A stretch of 64,000 nucleotides of DNA. Source: Methylobacterium frigidaeris (GTDB lineage Bacteria > Pseudomonadota > Alphaproteobacteria > Rhizobiales > Beijerinckiaceae). Made by a program: the position numbers and the translations under genes. Shown in pieces: positions 23,885-33,516 of the stretch. The DNA is taken from positions 1 to 64,000 of the forward strand of contig NZ_BPQJ01000002.1 of assembly GCF_022179185.1 (NCBI RefSeq). The letters run 5' to 3'. The stretch's first letter is position 1. Each line of letters starts with the position of its first letter. The notes beneath the pieces are model-generated. The model saw only the letters and a program-made list of their open reading frames with translations. It was not told the origin of the DNA and did no database searches.

Positions 23885-26479
23885 CTACAGATTTCGTAGG
23901 TACTGCGCCGGCTTCTGGCTGAGGATGCGCCAGGTGCCGGCGAGCCCGAGGCCCACCGCCACGACGACCGCCAGCAGGGCCGCGAGCAACGCTCCCGAGA
24001 GGTCGAGGGCGAAGTCGAGATGCATGACCTTGGTGAGGATCATCCAGCCCGCCAGCGTACCGGCGACGAGGCCGAAGACGGCGGTGGCAAGGCCGAGCGC
24101 GCCGTACTCCATCGTGTAGGCCGCGAGGAGCCGCGCCCGGGTGGCGCCGAGCGTCTTGAGCACCACGGCGTCGTAGAGCCGGGCCCGGTGGCCGGCCGCG
24201 AGCGCCCCGGCGAGCACGAACAGGCTGGTGGCCACCGCCACCGCGCTGGCGCCGCGGATCGCGAAGACGAGTTTGCCGACGAGGTCGTTGACCGCGTCGA
24301 GGGCGTCCTTCACCCGCACGCTGCTCACCGAGGGGAACTCCTTGGCCGCGTCGCGCAGGATCCGGGCCTCGAGGGCGGCGTCCGGCCCTTCCGGCAGGGT
24401 CAGGGTCGCGAGGTCGCTGTGCGGCGCGCCCCGGAAGGTGCCCGGCGAGAACACCATCACGAAGTTGATGCCGAGATTGCGCCACTCGACGTGGCGCAGG
24501 TTGGCGATCGTGACGGTGAGGCTGCGCCCGAGCACGTTGACGGTGACCGTGTCGCCGACCTTGAGGTTCAGGCTGCGGGCGAGCTGATCGTCGAAGGAAA
24601 CGAGCGGCTTACCAACCTCCTCGCCCTTCCACCACTGCCCGGCGGTGATCCGCGAGCCGTCCGGGAGGTCCTCGGCGTAGGTGATGCCGCGGTCGCCGTC
24701 GAGCACCCAGGCGGCGTCCTCGCCGGCCTTGATCTGCGCCGCCGGCACGCCGTTCAGCGCCGTGATTCGCCCGCGCATCATCGGCACCCGCTCGATCTTG
24801 GCCCGCGGCGCGGCCCGCCCGAGGAACTGGTCGAAGGCGCCCGATTCGCGGCTCGGGATGTCGAGGAAGAACAGGCTCGGCGCCTTGGCCGGCAGCGAGC
24901 GGGTCAGCGTGCGGGTGATGTTGGCGTCGATCAGGCTCAAGGTGACGAGGAGCGTGATGCCGAGGCCGAGCGACAGCACGATCGAGGGCGTGAGCGCGCC
25001 GGGCCGGTGGAGGTTGGCGAGCGCCAGCCGCGGCGCCGCCCGGGCCGGGCGCGGCAGGCGGCGCGCCAGGGCCATCAGCCCGAAGGCGACGAGGCGCAGG
25101 AGGCCGAAGGCGATGCCCGCCGCGACGATGAAGATCAGCGCGACCCAGCGGTCGTAGGCGGTGGTCAGCGCCAGGGCCACGAGGCCCGCCAGCGCCAGGC
25201 CCAGGATGCCGAAGTAGCGCGGCCGCGGCCAGCGCCGGTCGGGATCGACCGTATCGCGAAACAGGCCAGACACCGCGACGTCGTGGGCGCGGCCGAGCGG
25301 CCCGATCGCGAAGGCGAGCGCCGTCAGCACGCCGTAGAACGCCGCCACCACGAGTTCGCCCGGCGCGAGCGTCGGGTTGAGCGGCAGCGGCAGGAGCGAG
25401 CCGAACGCAGCGTCGAGGGCGAAGGGCAGCACGGCGCCGACCGCGAGGCCGGCGACGATGCCGATGCCGGCGATCAGCATCACCTGGGTCAGGTAGAGGC
25501 CGACTACCTGGCTGCCCGGAGCGCCGAGGCTCTTGAGGGTCGCGATCGAGGCGCGCTTGCGCTCGACGAAGGCCCGCACCGCGTTGGCGACGCCGACGCC
25601 GCCGACGAGGAGCGCCGTGAGGCCGACGAGCGTGAGGAACTGGGTGAAGCGCTCGATGCTGCGGGCGAAGCGCGGATCGGCGTTGAGCCGCGAGCGGATC
25701 TCCCATCCCGCCTCCGGCAAGGCGGTGCGGGCCTCGGCCATCGTCGTCTCGACCGCCGCGTCGTCGCCCCGCGGCAGCATAACACGGTAGACGAAGCGGT
25801 TGAGGCTGCCGGGCTGGACGAGGCCCGAGGCGCGCAAGCCGTCGAGCGACACCATCAGGCGCGGGCCGAAGCCGATGCCCCCGGCGATCTTGTCCGGCTC
25901 GCTCACCAGCACCGTGCGCAGCACGATCTCGGCCCCGCCGATGGTCAGGCGGTCGCCGAGCTTGAGGTCGAGGCGGGCGAGCAGGGCCGGGTCGGCGGCG
26001 GCGCCGTAGACGCCGTCGCGGGCGGCGAAGATCTCCGAGGGCGGCATCTGCGGCTCGGTCGTCAGCTCGCCCACGGCGGGGTAATCGGGCCCGACCGCCT
26101 TCAGCTCGACGAGGGCCGCGCCCTTCTCGCCCGCCGAGGCCATCGCACGGGTGAAGCCCACCGCCGAGACGCGGCCCCGCGCCTCCAGGAAGGCCTTTTC
26201 CTGCGGGCTCGCCTCGCGGTGGATCAGCCCGAAGGTGACGTCGCCGCCGAGGATGCGCCGTCCCTCGCGGGCGAGCCCGTCGGAAAGCGAGCGCGACAGC
26301 GACGCGACGCCCGCGATGGTGGCGACGCCGATGGCGATGCAGGCCAGCAGCACCGTGAAGCCGCGCAGGCCTCCGCGCAGCTCGCGGAGCGCGAGGCGCA
26401 GGGTCAGCGGCAGGCGCGAGGGACGGCCGGGCCCAGTGCCGGGAGAGTGGCCGGGGAGCTTGGGAAGGCTGCCGTGCAT
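23885..26479 (-). CDS. ABC transporter permease (YbbP/FtsX-like)
   Basis: 864 residues from the ATG at 26479. Two FtsX/MacB-type permease modules are seen: a helix at about 37-57, a large periplasmic domain, then three helices near 250-380, and a second copy toward the C terminus ending in GTWRILSQKPAQYLRNL. It starts 5 bases after the ATP-binding gene. With that gene and the divergent tesA it matches the ybbA-ybbP-tesA arrangement of E. coli. Substrate unknown; the class usually moves lipids, lipoproteins or hydrophobic compounds out of the inner membrane. Confidence 0.9.
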   Translation of the reverse strand: MHGSLPKLPGHSPGTGPGRPSRLPLTLRLALRELRGGLRGFTVLLACIAIGVATIAGVASLSRSLSDGLAREGRRILGGDVTFGLIHREASPQEKAFLEARGRVSAVGFTRAMASAGEKGAALVELKAVGPDYPAVGELTTEPQMPPSEIFAARDGVYGAAADPALLARLDLKLGDRLTIGGAEIVLRTVLVSEPDKIAGGIGFGPRLMVSLDGLRASGLVQPGSLNRFVYRVMLPRGDDAAVETTMAEARTALPEAGWEIRSRLNADPRFARSIERFTQFLTLVGLTALLVGGVGVANAVRAFVERKRASIATLKSLGAPGSQVVGLYLTQVMLIAGIGIVAGLAVGAVLPFALDAAFGSLLPLPLNPTLAPGELVVAAFYGVLTALAFAIGPLGRAHDVAVSGLFRDTVDPDRRWPRPRYFGILGLALAGLVALALTTAYDRWVALIFIVAAGIAFGLLRLVAFGLMALARRLPRPARAAPRLALANLHRPGALTPSIVLSLGLGITLLVTLSLIDANITRTLTRSLPAKAPSLFFLDIPSRESGAFDQFLGRAAPRAKIERVPMMRGRITALNGVPAAQIKAGEDAAWVLDGDRGITYAEDLPDGSRITAGQWWKGEEVGKPLVSFDDQLARSLNLKVGDTVTVNVLGRSLTVTIANLRHVEWRNLGINFVMVFSPGTFRGAPHSDLATLTLPEGPDAALEARILRDAAKEFPSVSSVRVKDALDAVNDLVGKLVFAIRGASAVAVATSLFVLAGALAAGHRARLYDAVVLKTLGATRARLLAAYTMEYGALGLATAVFGLVAGTLAGWMILTKVMHLDFALDLSGALLAALLAVVVAVGLGLAGTWRILSQKPAQYLRNL

Positions 26480-26484
26480 GGATC

Positions 26485-27180
26485 CTACGCGCTCACCGCG
26501 GTGTCGATCAGTCCCGAGCGCAACCGCACCGTGCGGTCGCACAGGCGGGCGAGGCCGGGATCGTGGGTGACCAGCACCAGCGTGGCGCCGCGGTCGCGCT
26601 TGAGGGCGAAGAGCAGCTCGACGATCTGCGCGCCGGTCGCCTCGTCGAGGTTGCCGGTCGGCTCGTCGGCGACGAGGATCGCCGGCTCCGGCGCCACCGC
26701 CCGTGCGATGGCGACGCGCTGCTGCTCGCCGCCGGAGAGCTGGGCCGGATAATGGTGCAGGCGATGCCCGAGGCCGACCGCCTCCAGCTCCCGCGCCGCC
26801 CTCGCATGGGCATCCGGCGCGTCGGCGAGTTCGAGCGGCAACGCGACGTTCTCGAGCGCCGTCATGGTCGGCACGAGGTGGAAGGACTGGAACACGATGC
26901 CGATGCGCCGGCCGCGGAACCGCGCCAGCGCATCCTCGTCGAGACCGGCGAGATCGGTGCCCTCGACCACGACCCGGCCGGAATCCGGCCGTTCCAGCCC
27001 GGCCATGGTCATCAGCAAGGTCGACTTGCCCGAGCCCGAGGGACCGACGAGGCCGACCGCTTCACCCGAAGCAACGGCGAGGGAGATGCCCTTGAGGATG
27101 TGGACCCGGGCAGCGCCGCGGCCGAGGCTGAGATCGACGCCGTCGAGCGCGATCGCCGGTCCGGTGGCCTTGTCGGTCAT
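26485..27180 (-). CDS. ABC transporter ATP-binding protein (YbbA/LolD-like)
   Basis: About 231 residues from the ATG at 27180; a GTG at 27225 is an alternative. Walker A is GPSGSGKST, the signature LSGGEQQRVAIARA, and Walker B ILVADEPTGNLD, followed by the H-loop VTHD. It pairs with the downstream two-module permease (gap of 5 bases) to form an exporter of the MacB/LolCDE superfamily. It is divergent from the esterase gene tesA, which shares this neighbourhood in many proteobacteria. Confidence 0.93.
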   Translation of the reverse strand: MTDKATGPAIALDGVDLSLGRGAARVHILKGISLAVASGEAVGLVGPSGSGKSTLLMTMAGLERPDSGRVVVEGTDLAGLDEDALARFRGRRIGIVFQSFHLVPTMTALENVALPLELADAPDAHARAARELEAVGLGHRLHHYPAQLSGGEQQRVAIARAVAPEPAILVADEPTGNLDEATGAQIVELLFALKRDRGATLVLVTHDPGLARLCDRTVRLRSGLIDTAVSA

Positions 27181-27280
27181 GGGTGGGAAGCCGATCTTGT
27201 GCGGGGCGACCGAGGCGGTCGCCACCGGAGGTGACGTGTTGGGACGGACCTACGCAGGACAGGCGGCCCGCCGGCCCGAT

Positions 27281-27952
27281 ATGGGCCACGCATCGATGCT
27301 CCGCCATGATGGCCGCCGCGCGGCACTCGCATTTCTGATCGTTTCGCTGCTGATGACGCTCGTGACGCCGCTCCGCGCCAAAGATCGCCCCTTGTCCCTC
27401 GTCGCCCTCGGCGACAGCCTCACGGCGGGCTACGGCCTGCCCGCCGATGCCGCCTTCCCGGTGCAGCTCGAAGCAGCCCTGAAGGCGAAGGGCCACGCCG
27501 TGACGGTCGCCAATGCGGGCGTCTCCGGCGACACCGCGACCGGCGGGCTCGACCGGGTCGAGTGGTCGGTGCCGGACGGGACCGACGGCGTGATCCTGGA
27601 ACTCGGCGCCAACGACATGCTGCGCGGGACCGATCCGGCGGTGACCGAGAGGGCCCTCGACGCGATCATCGCGACGCTGAAGGCCCGCGGCATCCCGGTC
27701 CTGCTCGCCGGCATGCGGGCGGCGCCGAATCTCGGGCCCGATTACGGCAAGCGCTTCGACGCGATCTATCCGCGTTTGGCCTCGCGCTACGACCTGATCC
27801 TCTACCCGTTCTTCCTCGACGGCATCGCCGGAGACCGGAGCCTCAACCTCGCCGACGGCCTGCACCCGACCAAGGCCGGCGTCGCGCGGGTGGTCGCCGG
27901 CATCCTGCCGAGCGTCGAGGATTTTCTGAAGCGCCTGCGCCAGGGGTCCTGA
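27281..27952 (+). CDS. tesA: SGNH-type arylesterase/lysophospholipase
   Basis: 223 residues from the ATG at 27281; 27296 is also possible. A signal peptide (LAFLIVSLLMTLVTPLRA) predicts export. The four SGNH blocks are visible: GDSLTAGYGL with the catalytic Ser, GVSGDTATGG, ELGANDMLRG and DGLHPTKAG with the Asp-His pair. It hydrolyses acyl esters in the periplasm. It is divergent from the ybbA-like ATPase gene and followed after 6 bases by thpR. Confidence 0.93.
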   Translation: MGHASMLRHDGRRAALAFLIVSLLMTLVTPLRAKDRPLSLVALGDSLTAGYGLPADAAFPVQLEAALKAKGHAVTVANAGVSGDTATGGLDRVEWSVPDGTDGVILELGANDMLRGTDPAVTERALDAIIATLKARGIPVLLAGMRAAPNLGPDYGKRFDAIYPRLASRYDLILYPFFLDGIAGDRSLNLADGLHPTKAGVARVVAGILPSVEDFLKRLRQGS

Positions 27953-27958
27953 TCCGCC

Positions 27959-28510
27959 ATGCCGCGCCTGTTCACCGGGATCGAGGTCCCGCCCGAGACC
28001 GGGCTGGCGCTCAGCGCCTTCCGGGGCGGCCTGCCGGGCGCCCGCTGGGTCGAGCCCGCCGACTACCACGTCACCCTGCGCTTCATCGGCGACGTCGAGG
28101 GCGGGCTCGCCGAGGAGATCACCGAGGCGCTCGCAGAGGTGCGGGCCCGCCCTCCCCTGACCCTCGTCCTCGACGACCTGGCAGTCTTCGGCGGCGAGAA
28201 GCCGCACGCCCTCTACGCGCGCGTCGTGCCCGATCCCGACCTCGCCGAACTGCAGGCGGAGCACGAGCGCATCCTGCGTCAGCTCGGCGTCGCCCCCGAC
28301 ACGCGGCGCTTCACGCCCCACGTCACCCTGGCCCGGCTCAGGCGCGGCGCCGGCCCGGACGGGGTGGCGCAGTACCTGGCGGTGCAGCCGGTCTTCTCGC
28401 GGATCTCGTTCACGGCCGAGCGGGTGGCCCTGTACTCGGCGCGCGAATCGGTCGGCGGCGGTCCCTACGTGGTGGAGGCGGCCTATCCGCTGGCGGAGGA
28501 CGAGGCCTGA
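27959..28510 (+). CDS. thpR: RNA 2',3'-cyclic phosphodiesterase
   Basis: 183 residues. The two HxTx motifs that define the 2H phosphoesterase family are HVTLRF (about residue 37) and HVTLAR (about residue 120). The start MPRLFTGIEVP is the normal N terminus. It opens 2',3'-cyclic phosphates on RNA ends; the family was first named 2'-5' RNA ligase. It is cotranscribed with tesA. Confidence 0.94.
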   Translation: MPRLFTGIEVPPETGLALSAFRGGLPGARWVEPADYHVTLRFIGDVEGGLAEEITEALAEVRARPPLTLVLDDLAVFGGEKPHALYARVVPDPDLAELQAEHERILRQLGVAPDTRRFTPHVTLARLRRGAGPDGVAQYLAVQPVFSRISFTAERVALYSARESVGGGPYVVEAAYPLAEDEA

Positions 28511-28621
28511 GGCCGGCCTCTTCGGACGGAGGCCACTTCCCCGTTGGCAAGCCACCCAAACGGAGGATGGTGGTATAATCAAACTGGGATAGTATCGGGG
28601 TACTGCCCCTTGACGGGCACG

Positions 28622-28663
28622 CGCCCACGCCGGTCACCTCCACCTTCGAACTTGGCGTGGGCG
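28622..28663. terminator. hairpin between convergent thpR and the binding-protein gene
   Basis: A perfect 10-bp inverted repeat (CGCCCACGCC / GGCGTGGGCG) with a 22-base loop lies in the 181-base convergent gap, followed by TGTTCTTG on the plus strand. A perfect TATAAT hexamer (28574-28579) lies upstream but has no -35 at proper spacing. Confidence 0.4.
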
Positions 28664-28691
28664 TGTTCTTGTCCAGCGAGCAGGTCTCGTC

Positions 28692-29909
28692 TCACCCCGC
28701 CTTGCCGACATACGGGCAGTTGCCCGCCTCGATCGGCCGGAACGCCCGGTCGCCGGGGATCGTCGCGATCGGCTTGAGCAGGTCCCACTCGCCCTTCGAT
28801 TCGGCCGGGGCCTTCACCTGCATCAGGTACATCTCGTGGACCATGCGGCCGTCCTCGCGGACCCGGCCGTTCTTGGCGAAGAAGTCGTTGACCGGAGTCT
28901 CGCGCATCGTAGCGACGACCGCCCTGGCGGCATCGGTCCCGGTCGCCTGCACCGCCTTCAGGTAGTTCGCGATGCTGGAATAGACCCCGGCCTGGAACTG
29001 GGTCGGCATGCGGCCGTGGCGCTTGAGGAAGCGTTGGGCGAAGGCCCGGGTCTCGTTGTCGCGGTCCCAGTAGAAGCTCGTGGTCAGCAGCATTCCCTGC
29101 GCGGTCTCAAGGCCGATCGCCCGCAGGTCGACCACATCGATCAGGAGCCCGACGAGCTTCTGTCCCTGCTGCTGGATTCCGAATTCACCCGCTTGCTTCG
29201 CCGCCGTCGCGGTGTCGCCGACCGGATCGGCGAGCGCGATCACCTTGGCGCCCGAGGCTTGCGCCTGGAGCAGGGCCGAGGAGAAATCCGCCATTCCCAT
29301 CGGGTGGCGCACCGAGCCGATCACCTTGCCGCCGGCGCGGTTCACCGCCTGGCCGGTGTCGCGCTCCAGGGCGTGGCCGAAGGCGTAATCGGCGGTGACG
29401 AAGTACCAGGAACTGGCACCTTGCGAGACCAGCGGACCGGCGGTTCCGTTGGCGAGCGAGTAGGTGTCGTAGGTCCAGTGGATCGCGTTCGGCGAGCAGG
29501 CCGGGCCTGACAGGTCGGACGAGCCCGCCGAGGAGTTGAGGAACAGGCGGTCGCGCTCGCGGGTCAGATTCTGCACGGCGAGCGCCACCGACGAGGTCGG
29601 CACGTCGGCGACGACGTCGACCTGCTGCAACTCCAGCCACTGGCGGACGATGTTCGAGCCGATATCGGGCTTGTTCTGGTGGTCGGCCGAGACGACCTCG
29701 ATGCGCTTGCCCAGCACCGTGCCGCCGAAATCCTCCACCGCCATCCGGGCGGCGGTGACCGAGCCCGGGCCGGTGCTGTCGGCCTGGGCCGCGCTCATGT
29801 CCGACAGGACGCCGATCTTGACCACGTCGTCGGAGATCTGCGCCTGCGCCGCGCCCGCGCACAAGGCCGCGGCCAGCGCCAGGCCGGCGCCCCAGAGGGC
29901 TCGTCTCAT
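28692..29909 (-). CDS. branched-chain amino-acid-type ABC transporter substrate-binding protein
   Basis: 405 residues from the ATG at 29909, preceded by GGGAGGA. The signal peptide is MRRALWGAGLALAAALCAGAAQA. The mature part is a Peripla_BP_6 protein (VVKIGVLSDMSAAQADSTGPGSVTAARMAVEDFGG). Methylobacterium encodes many such orphan binding proteins; no permease or ATPase gene is adjacent here, so the ligand (amino acid, amide, aromatic acid or urea type) cannot be named. The gene is monocistronic. Confidence 0.88.
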   Translation of the reverse strand: MRRALWGAGLALAAALCAGAAQAQISDDVVKIGVLSDMSAAQADSTGPGSVTAARMAVEDFGGTVLGKRIEVVSADHQNKPDIGSNIVRQWLELQQVDVVADVPTSSVALAVQNLTRERDRLFLNSSAGSSDLSGPACSPNAIHWTYDTYSLANGTAGPLVSQGASSWYFVTADYAFGHALERDTGQAVNRAGGKVIGSVRHPMGMADFSSALLQAQASGAKVIALADPVGDTATAAKQAGEFGIQQQGQKLVGLLIDVVDLRAIGLETAQGMLLTTSFYWDRDNETRAFAQRFLKRHGRMPTQFQAGVYSSIANYLKAVQATGTDAARAVVATMRETPVNDFFAKNGRVREDGRMVHEMYLMQVKAPAESKGEWDLLKPIATIPGDRAFRPIEAGNCPYVGKAG

Positions 29910-29976
29910 GGTATGTCCTCCCGGTTTTTTTTGCATGCTGGCGGGGGATGGGAGGACGGTCAACCCGCGCTGGACC

Positions 29977-30999
29977 CTACAGCCGGCGCAACGCCACGCT
30001 CTCGATGCGATGGCTCGCGCCCTTGGCGAGGATCAGGCTGGCGCGCTGGCGCGTCGGCACGATGTTGTCGCGCAGGTTGAGGAGGTTGATGCGGTTCCAC
30101 AACCCGTCGGCGATGCCGAGCGCCTCCTCCTCGCTGATCTCGGCGTATTTGCGGAAGTAGGAGAGCGGGTCACGGAAGGCGGTGTTGCGCAGGCGCAGGA
30201 AGCGGTTGACGTACCAGCGGTGCAGGTCGTCCTCGTGCGCGTCGAGATAGACCGAGAAGTCGAAGAAGTCCGAGACGAAGGGGATCGCGGTGCCGTCCCG
30301 GGGCAGGCGGGCAGGCTGGAGCACGTTCAGCCCCTCGACTATCAGGATGTCGGGCCGATCGACCACCGTGGTCTCCCCCGGCACCACGTCGTAGACGAGG
30401 TGGGAGTAGAGCGGTGCGGCGACCTGGCGCTTGCCGGCCTTGATGTCGGCGAGGAAACGCAGCAGCGTCGGGGTGTCGTAGCTCTCCGGAAAGCCCTTGC
30501 GCTCCATCAGGCCGAGGCGGTTCAGCTCGGCATTGGGGAACAGGAACCCGTCGGTGGTGACGAGGTCGACCTTCGGGGTGTTGGGCCAGCGGGCGAGCAG
30601 CGCCTTCAGCACCCGGGCGGTGGTCGACTTGCCGACCGCGACCGAGCCGGCGACCCCGATGATGTAGGGCACCTTCACCTCGCGCTCGGCGAGGAGGAAG
30701 CGCTGGGTCGCCTTGAACAGCCCCTGCGTCGCCGCGACGTAGAGCGAGAGCAGCCGCGACAGCGGCAGGTAGATCGCGATGACCTCTTCCAGCGAGATCG
30801 GGTCGTTGAGCGACTGCAGCCGCATCACGTCCTCGGCGGTGAGGGTGAGCGGCGTGTCGGCGCGCAGATGCGCCCATTCCTCGCGGGAGAAGACCCGGTA
30901 GGGCGAGAGGTGGTCGGTCGCCTCGTCGAGGCTCGCCGCCAGCTGCGCCGCGCCGAGGGTCGGGGCCATGCTAGCGCCGTCGATGCCGGGCTCGGTCAT
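29977..30999 (-). CDS. coaA: pantothenate kinase, type I
   Basis: 340 residues. The P-loop is [31 protein letters not shown] before it and [16 protein letters not shown] after it are CoaA blocks. It catalyses the first step of coenzyme A synthesis. Its ATG overlaps the hisE stop by four bases (ATGA), placing it at the end of the his operon, a conserved alphaproteobacterial arrangement. Confidence 0.96.
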   Translation of the reverse strand: MTEPGIDGASMAPTLGAAQLAASLDEATDHLSPYRVFSREEWAHLRADTPLTLTAEDVMRLQSLNDPISLEEVIAIYLPLSRLLSLYVAATQGLFKATQRFLLAEREVKVPYIIGVAGSVAVGKSTTARVLKALLARWPNTPKVDLVTTDGFLFPNAELNRLGLMERKGFPESYDTPTLLRFLADIKAGKRQVAAPLYSHLVYDVVPGETTVVDRPDILIVEGLNVLQPARLPRDGTAIPFVSDFFDFSVYLDAHEDDLHRWYVNRFLRLRNTAFRDPLSYFRKYAEISEEEALGIADGLWNRINLLNLRDNIVPTRQRASLILAKGASHRIESVALRRL

Positions 31000-31319
31000 G
31001 CCGGCCTCCTCGACGCCTTCTCGGCGATGCCGCTCTGGGCCGTGCGCCGCTCCAGCTCCGCCATCACGGCCTCCAGCGGCACCTCGGCGGCCTGCAGCAC
31101 CACGAGCAGGTGGTAGAGCACGTCAGCGGCCTCCGCCGTCAGCCCGTCGCGGTCGCCCTGCACTGCCGCGATCGCGGCCTCGACTGCCTCCTCGCCAAGC
31201 TTCTTCGCCGGCCGGGCCGGCCCGCCGGCGACGAGCTTGGCGGTGTAGGATTCCTCCGGCGAGGCCGCGGCGCGCTCGCGGACGATGCGGTCGAGGTCGG
31301 CGAGGGTGAAGGCGGTCAT
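30996..31319 (-). CDS. hisE: phosphoribosyl-ATP diphosphatase
   Basis: 107 residues from the ATG at 31319. [14 protein letters not shown] and [13 protein letters not shown] are the MazG-like metal-binding motifs of HisE. It removes pyrophosphate from PR-ATP, the second histidine step; hisI is not in this window. It is translationally coupled to coaA. Confidence 0.95.
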   Translation of the reverse strand: MTAFTLADLDRIVRERAAASPEESYTAKLVAGGPARPAKKLGEEAVEAAIAAVQGDRDGLTAEAADVLYHLLVVLQAAEVPLEAVMAELERRTAQSGIAEKASRRPA

Positions 31320-31416
31320 GCGGCTGCCAAATGGTGTTGCGGGTGAACCCTGGGGCCGGCCGTGCCGGGTGGTCAAGCGGCTTGCCCCACCATGTCCCGC
31401 GATGATTGCCGAGAGG

Positions 31417-32199
31417 TCAGGGCGTCGGATCGAGCCGCATCGCCAGGCCCGCCGCCGCCATGTGGGCCTTGGCCTCCGCCACGGTGTGCTGGCCGAAATG
31501 GAAGATCGAGGCCGCCAGCACCGCGCTGGCGCCGCCGTCGCGCACGCCGGCGACGAGGTCGTCGAGCCCCCCGACGCCGCCCGAGGCGATGACCGGCACA
31601 TTCACCGCGTCGCTGATCGCCCGGGTCAGGCCGATGTCGTAGCCCGAGCGCATGCCGTCCCGGTCCATCGAGGTGACGAGCAGCTCGCCGGCGCCCTTGC
31701 CGGCCACCGTGCGGGCAAAGTCGATCGCGTCGATCCCGGTGGGTTTGCGGCCGCCATGGGTGAAGATCTCCCAGCGTCCCGGCTCGCCCTCGCCTGAGAC
31801 GCGCTTGGCGTCGATCGCCACGACGATGCACTGGGCGCCGAACTTCTCCGCCGCCCGCGCCACCAGATCCGGGTCGGCGACCGCCGCGGTGTTGATGGAG
31901 ACCTTGTCGGCCCCGGCCAGCAGCAGGGTGCGGATGTCCTCGACCTTGCGCACCCCACCGCCGACGGTAAGAGGCATGAAGCAGGCTTCCGCCGTGCGGC
32001 TCACCGCGTCGAGCAGAATGCCCCGGTCCTCGTGGCTTGCCGTGATGTCGAGGAAGCAGAGCTCGTCGGCTCCGGCGCGGTCATAGGCCTTGGCGGCCTC
32101 GACCGGGTCGCCGGCGTCGCGCAGCTCGAGGAACTGCACGCCCTTGACGACGCGGCCGTCCTTGACGTCAAGGCAGGGGATGATGCGGGTCTTGAGCAC
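31417..32199 (-). CDS. hisF: imidazole glycerol phosphate synthase, cyclase subunit
   Basis: 260 residues; the start is GTG at 32199. [19 protein letters not shown] holds the catalytic Asp of the first strand, and FLDITAS holds the region preceding the second half-barrel; GGVRKVEDI and [11 protein letters not shown] are the phosphate-binding loops. With HisH it makes IGP and AICAR. It follows the DUF29 gene by 9 bases. Confidence 0.97.
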   Translation of the reverse strand: MLKTRIIPCLDVKDGRVVKGVQFLELRDAGDPVEAAKAYDRAGADELCFLDITASHEDRGILLDAVSRTAEACFMPLTVGGGVRKVEDIRTLLLAGADKVSINTAAVADPDLVARAAEKFGAQCIVVAIDAKRVSGEGEPGRWEIFTHGGRKPTGIDAIDFARTVAGKGAGELLVTSMDRDGMRSGYDIGLTRAISDAVNVPVIASGGVGGLDDLVAGVRDGGASAVLAASIFHFGQHTVAEAKAHMAAAGLAMRLDPTP

Positions 32200-32208
32200 A
32201 GGCGCCGT

Positions 32209-32691
32209 TCAGGTTGTCGGGTCTACGGGGAAGTCGCGGGTGAGCAGGTCGTCGCGGGTGTAGGGGCAGGCCTCGGGAAACGTCTCGACCGGCAGACCCG
32301 TATCGCGGGCGGCATCGAGCCTGGCGCCGCAATACGCGCGGATCATCGCCTCTTCGAGTCGGGATGTCAGGCTCGGGCTGTCAGCCAGCAGATAGGCCGC
32401 CCGGCCGCGCTCGCCCTCGATCGTCAGAGCCCATTCTCGCACGCGCCGCTCGGACTGGTAGTCCGTTGTCAGCATATGGAGCAGGATGCCCCGCCAAGCC
32501 TCGACCAGGGCGTAGAACTCGGACCGGCCCAGGCTCTCGATCTCCTCGGCCAGGTTCTCGCGGTCGAGTGCCGAGACATCGCCGGCGCGCAGGGCCACCG
32601 CCTGCTCCATAGCCCAGCCGTAGAGGTCGTCCGCGTAGGCTATGCGGGGCTGGACGCCGTCGGGGCTGGGCTGGGTGGTTGCGGCGGTCAC
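32209..32691 (-). CDS. DUF29-family protein inside the his operon
   Basis: 160 residues; the start appears to be GTG at 32691. The DUF29 pattern is present: YADDLYGWAMEQAVALRAGDVSAL, NLAEEIESLGRSEFYALVEAW, and LLHMLTTDYQ. The function of DUF29 proteins is unknown. The gene lies between hisA and hisF, with 33 bases and 9 bases of spacing, so it is almost certainly cotranscribed with the histidine genes. It is not part of the usual Rhizobiales his order and looks like an insertion into the operon. Confidence 0.85.
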   Translation of the reverse strand: MTAATTQPSPDGVQPRIAYADDLYGWAMEQAVALRAGDVSALDRENLAEEIESLGRSEFYALVEAWRGILLHMLTTDYQSERRVREWALTIEGERGRAAYLLADSPSLTSRLEEAMIRAYCGARLDAARDTGLPVETFPEACPYTRDDLLTRDFPVDPTT

Positions 32692-32724
32692 GCGCTGGCT
32701 CGTCCTTCGTACGGCCTTAGCCTA

Positions 32725-33471
32725 TCACGAAGCAGCCTTGCCGCGCGCCCGCGCGATGGCGGCCAGCGCCTCCTTCGGATCGATCCGGCCGTCATACAGG
32801 GCCCGCCCCGTGATGGCGCCGGCGAGCCCCGCGCAATCCGGCTCGAGGATGCGGTGCACGTCCTCGATCGAGGCCAGGCCCCCGGAGGCGATCACCGGGA
32901 TCTTCACCGCCTGGGCCAGGCCCAAGGTCATCGGGATGTTGAGCCCCTTGAGGATGCCGTCCCGGGCGATGTCGGTGTAGATGATCGCGGCGACACCGGC
33001 ATCCTCGAAGCGGCGGCCGAGTTCCTCCGCCGTGACCGTCGAGGTCTTGGCCCAGCCCTCGACCGCGACGCGCCCGTCCTTGGCGTCGATGCCGACGGCG
33101 ATCTTGCCCGGGAATCGGCGGGCCGCCTCGCGCACGAAGGTCGGGTCCTTCACGGCGGCGGTGCCGATGATGACCCGGCTGACGCCCTTGGCGAGCCAGC
33201 CCTCGACGGTGCGCATCTCACGGATGCCGCCGCCGAGCTGGACCGGGATCTTGACCGCAGCGAGGATGGCGTCGACCGCCGCGGCGTTCATCGGCGCGCC
33301 CGCGAAGGCGCCGTCGAGGTCGACCACGTGGAGCCAGGAGAAGCCCTGCTCCTGGAACGTCCCGGCTTGCGCCGCCGGATCGTCGCTGAAGACGATGGCC
33401 TGCGCCATGTCGCCCTGCACGAGGCGGACGCAGCGCCCTTCCTTGAGATCGATGGCCGGAAACAGGATCAC
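32725..33471 (-). CDS. hisA: ProFAR isomerase (HisA)
   Basis: 248 residues; GTG start at 33471. [16 protein letters not shown] carries the catalytic Asp, [10 protein letters not shown] and [13 protein letters not shown] are typical, and [14 protein letters not shown] holds the second catalytic Asp. It isomerises ProFAR to PRFAR, the substrate of HisHF. It lies between hisH and the DUF29 gene. Confidence 0.97.
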   Translation of the reverse strand: MILFPAIDLKEGRCVRLVQGDMAQAIVFSDDPAAQAGTFQEQGFSWLHVVDLDGAFAGAPMNAAAVDAILAAVKIPVQLGGGIREMRTVEGWLAKGVSRVIIGTAAVKDPTFVREAARRFPGKIAVGIDAKDGRVAVEGWAKTSTVTAEELGRRFEDAGVAAIIYTDIARDGILKGLNIPMTLGLAQAVKIPVIASGGLASIEDVHRILEPDCAGLAGAITGRALYDGRIDPKEALAAIARARGKAAS

Positions 33472-33516
33472 GCGTCGTCACCGCAAGGCTTGAGGGTGTG
33501 GGAGCGCGGCGCGCCG

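Noticed and set aside
24020..26752. Plus-strand open frame of 910 codons opposite the ABC permease
   Set aside because: Low-complexity charged translation without domains; the minus strand encodes the permease and ATPase.
28579..28788. Minus-strand frame ending FEGGGDRRGRVPVKGQYPD as a gene remnant
   Set aside because: It overlaps the binding-protein gene in another frame and matches no family I recognise; too weak to call a pseudogene.
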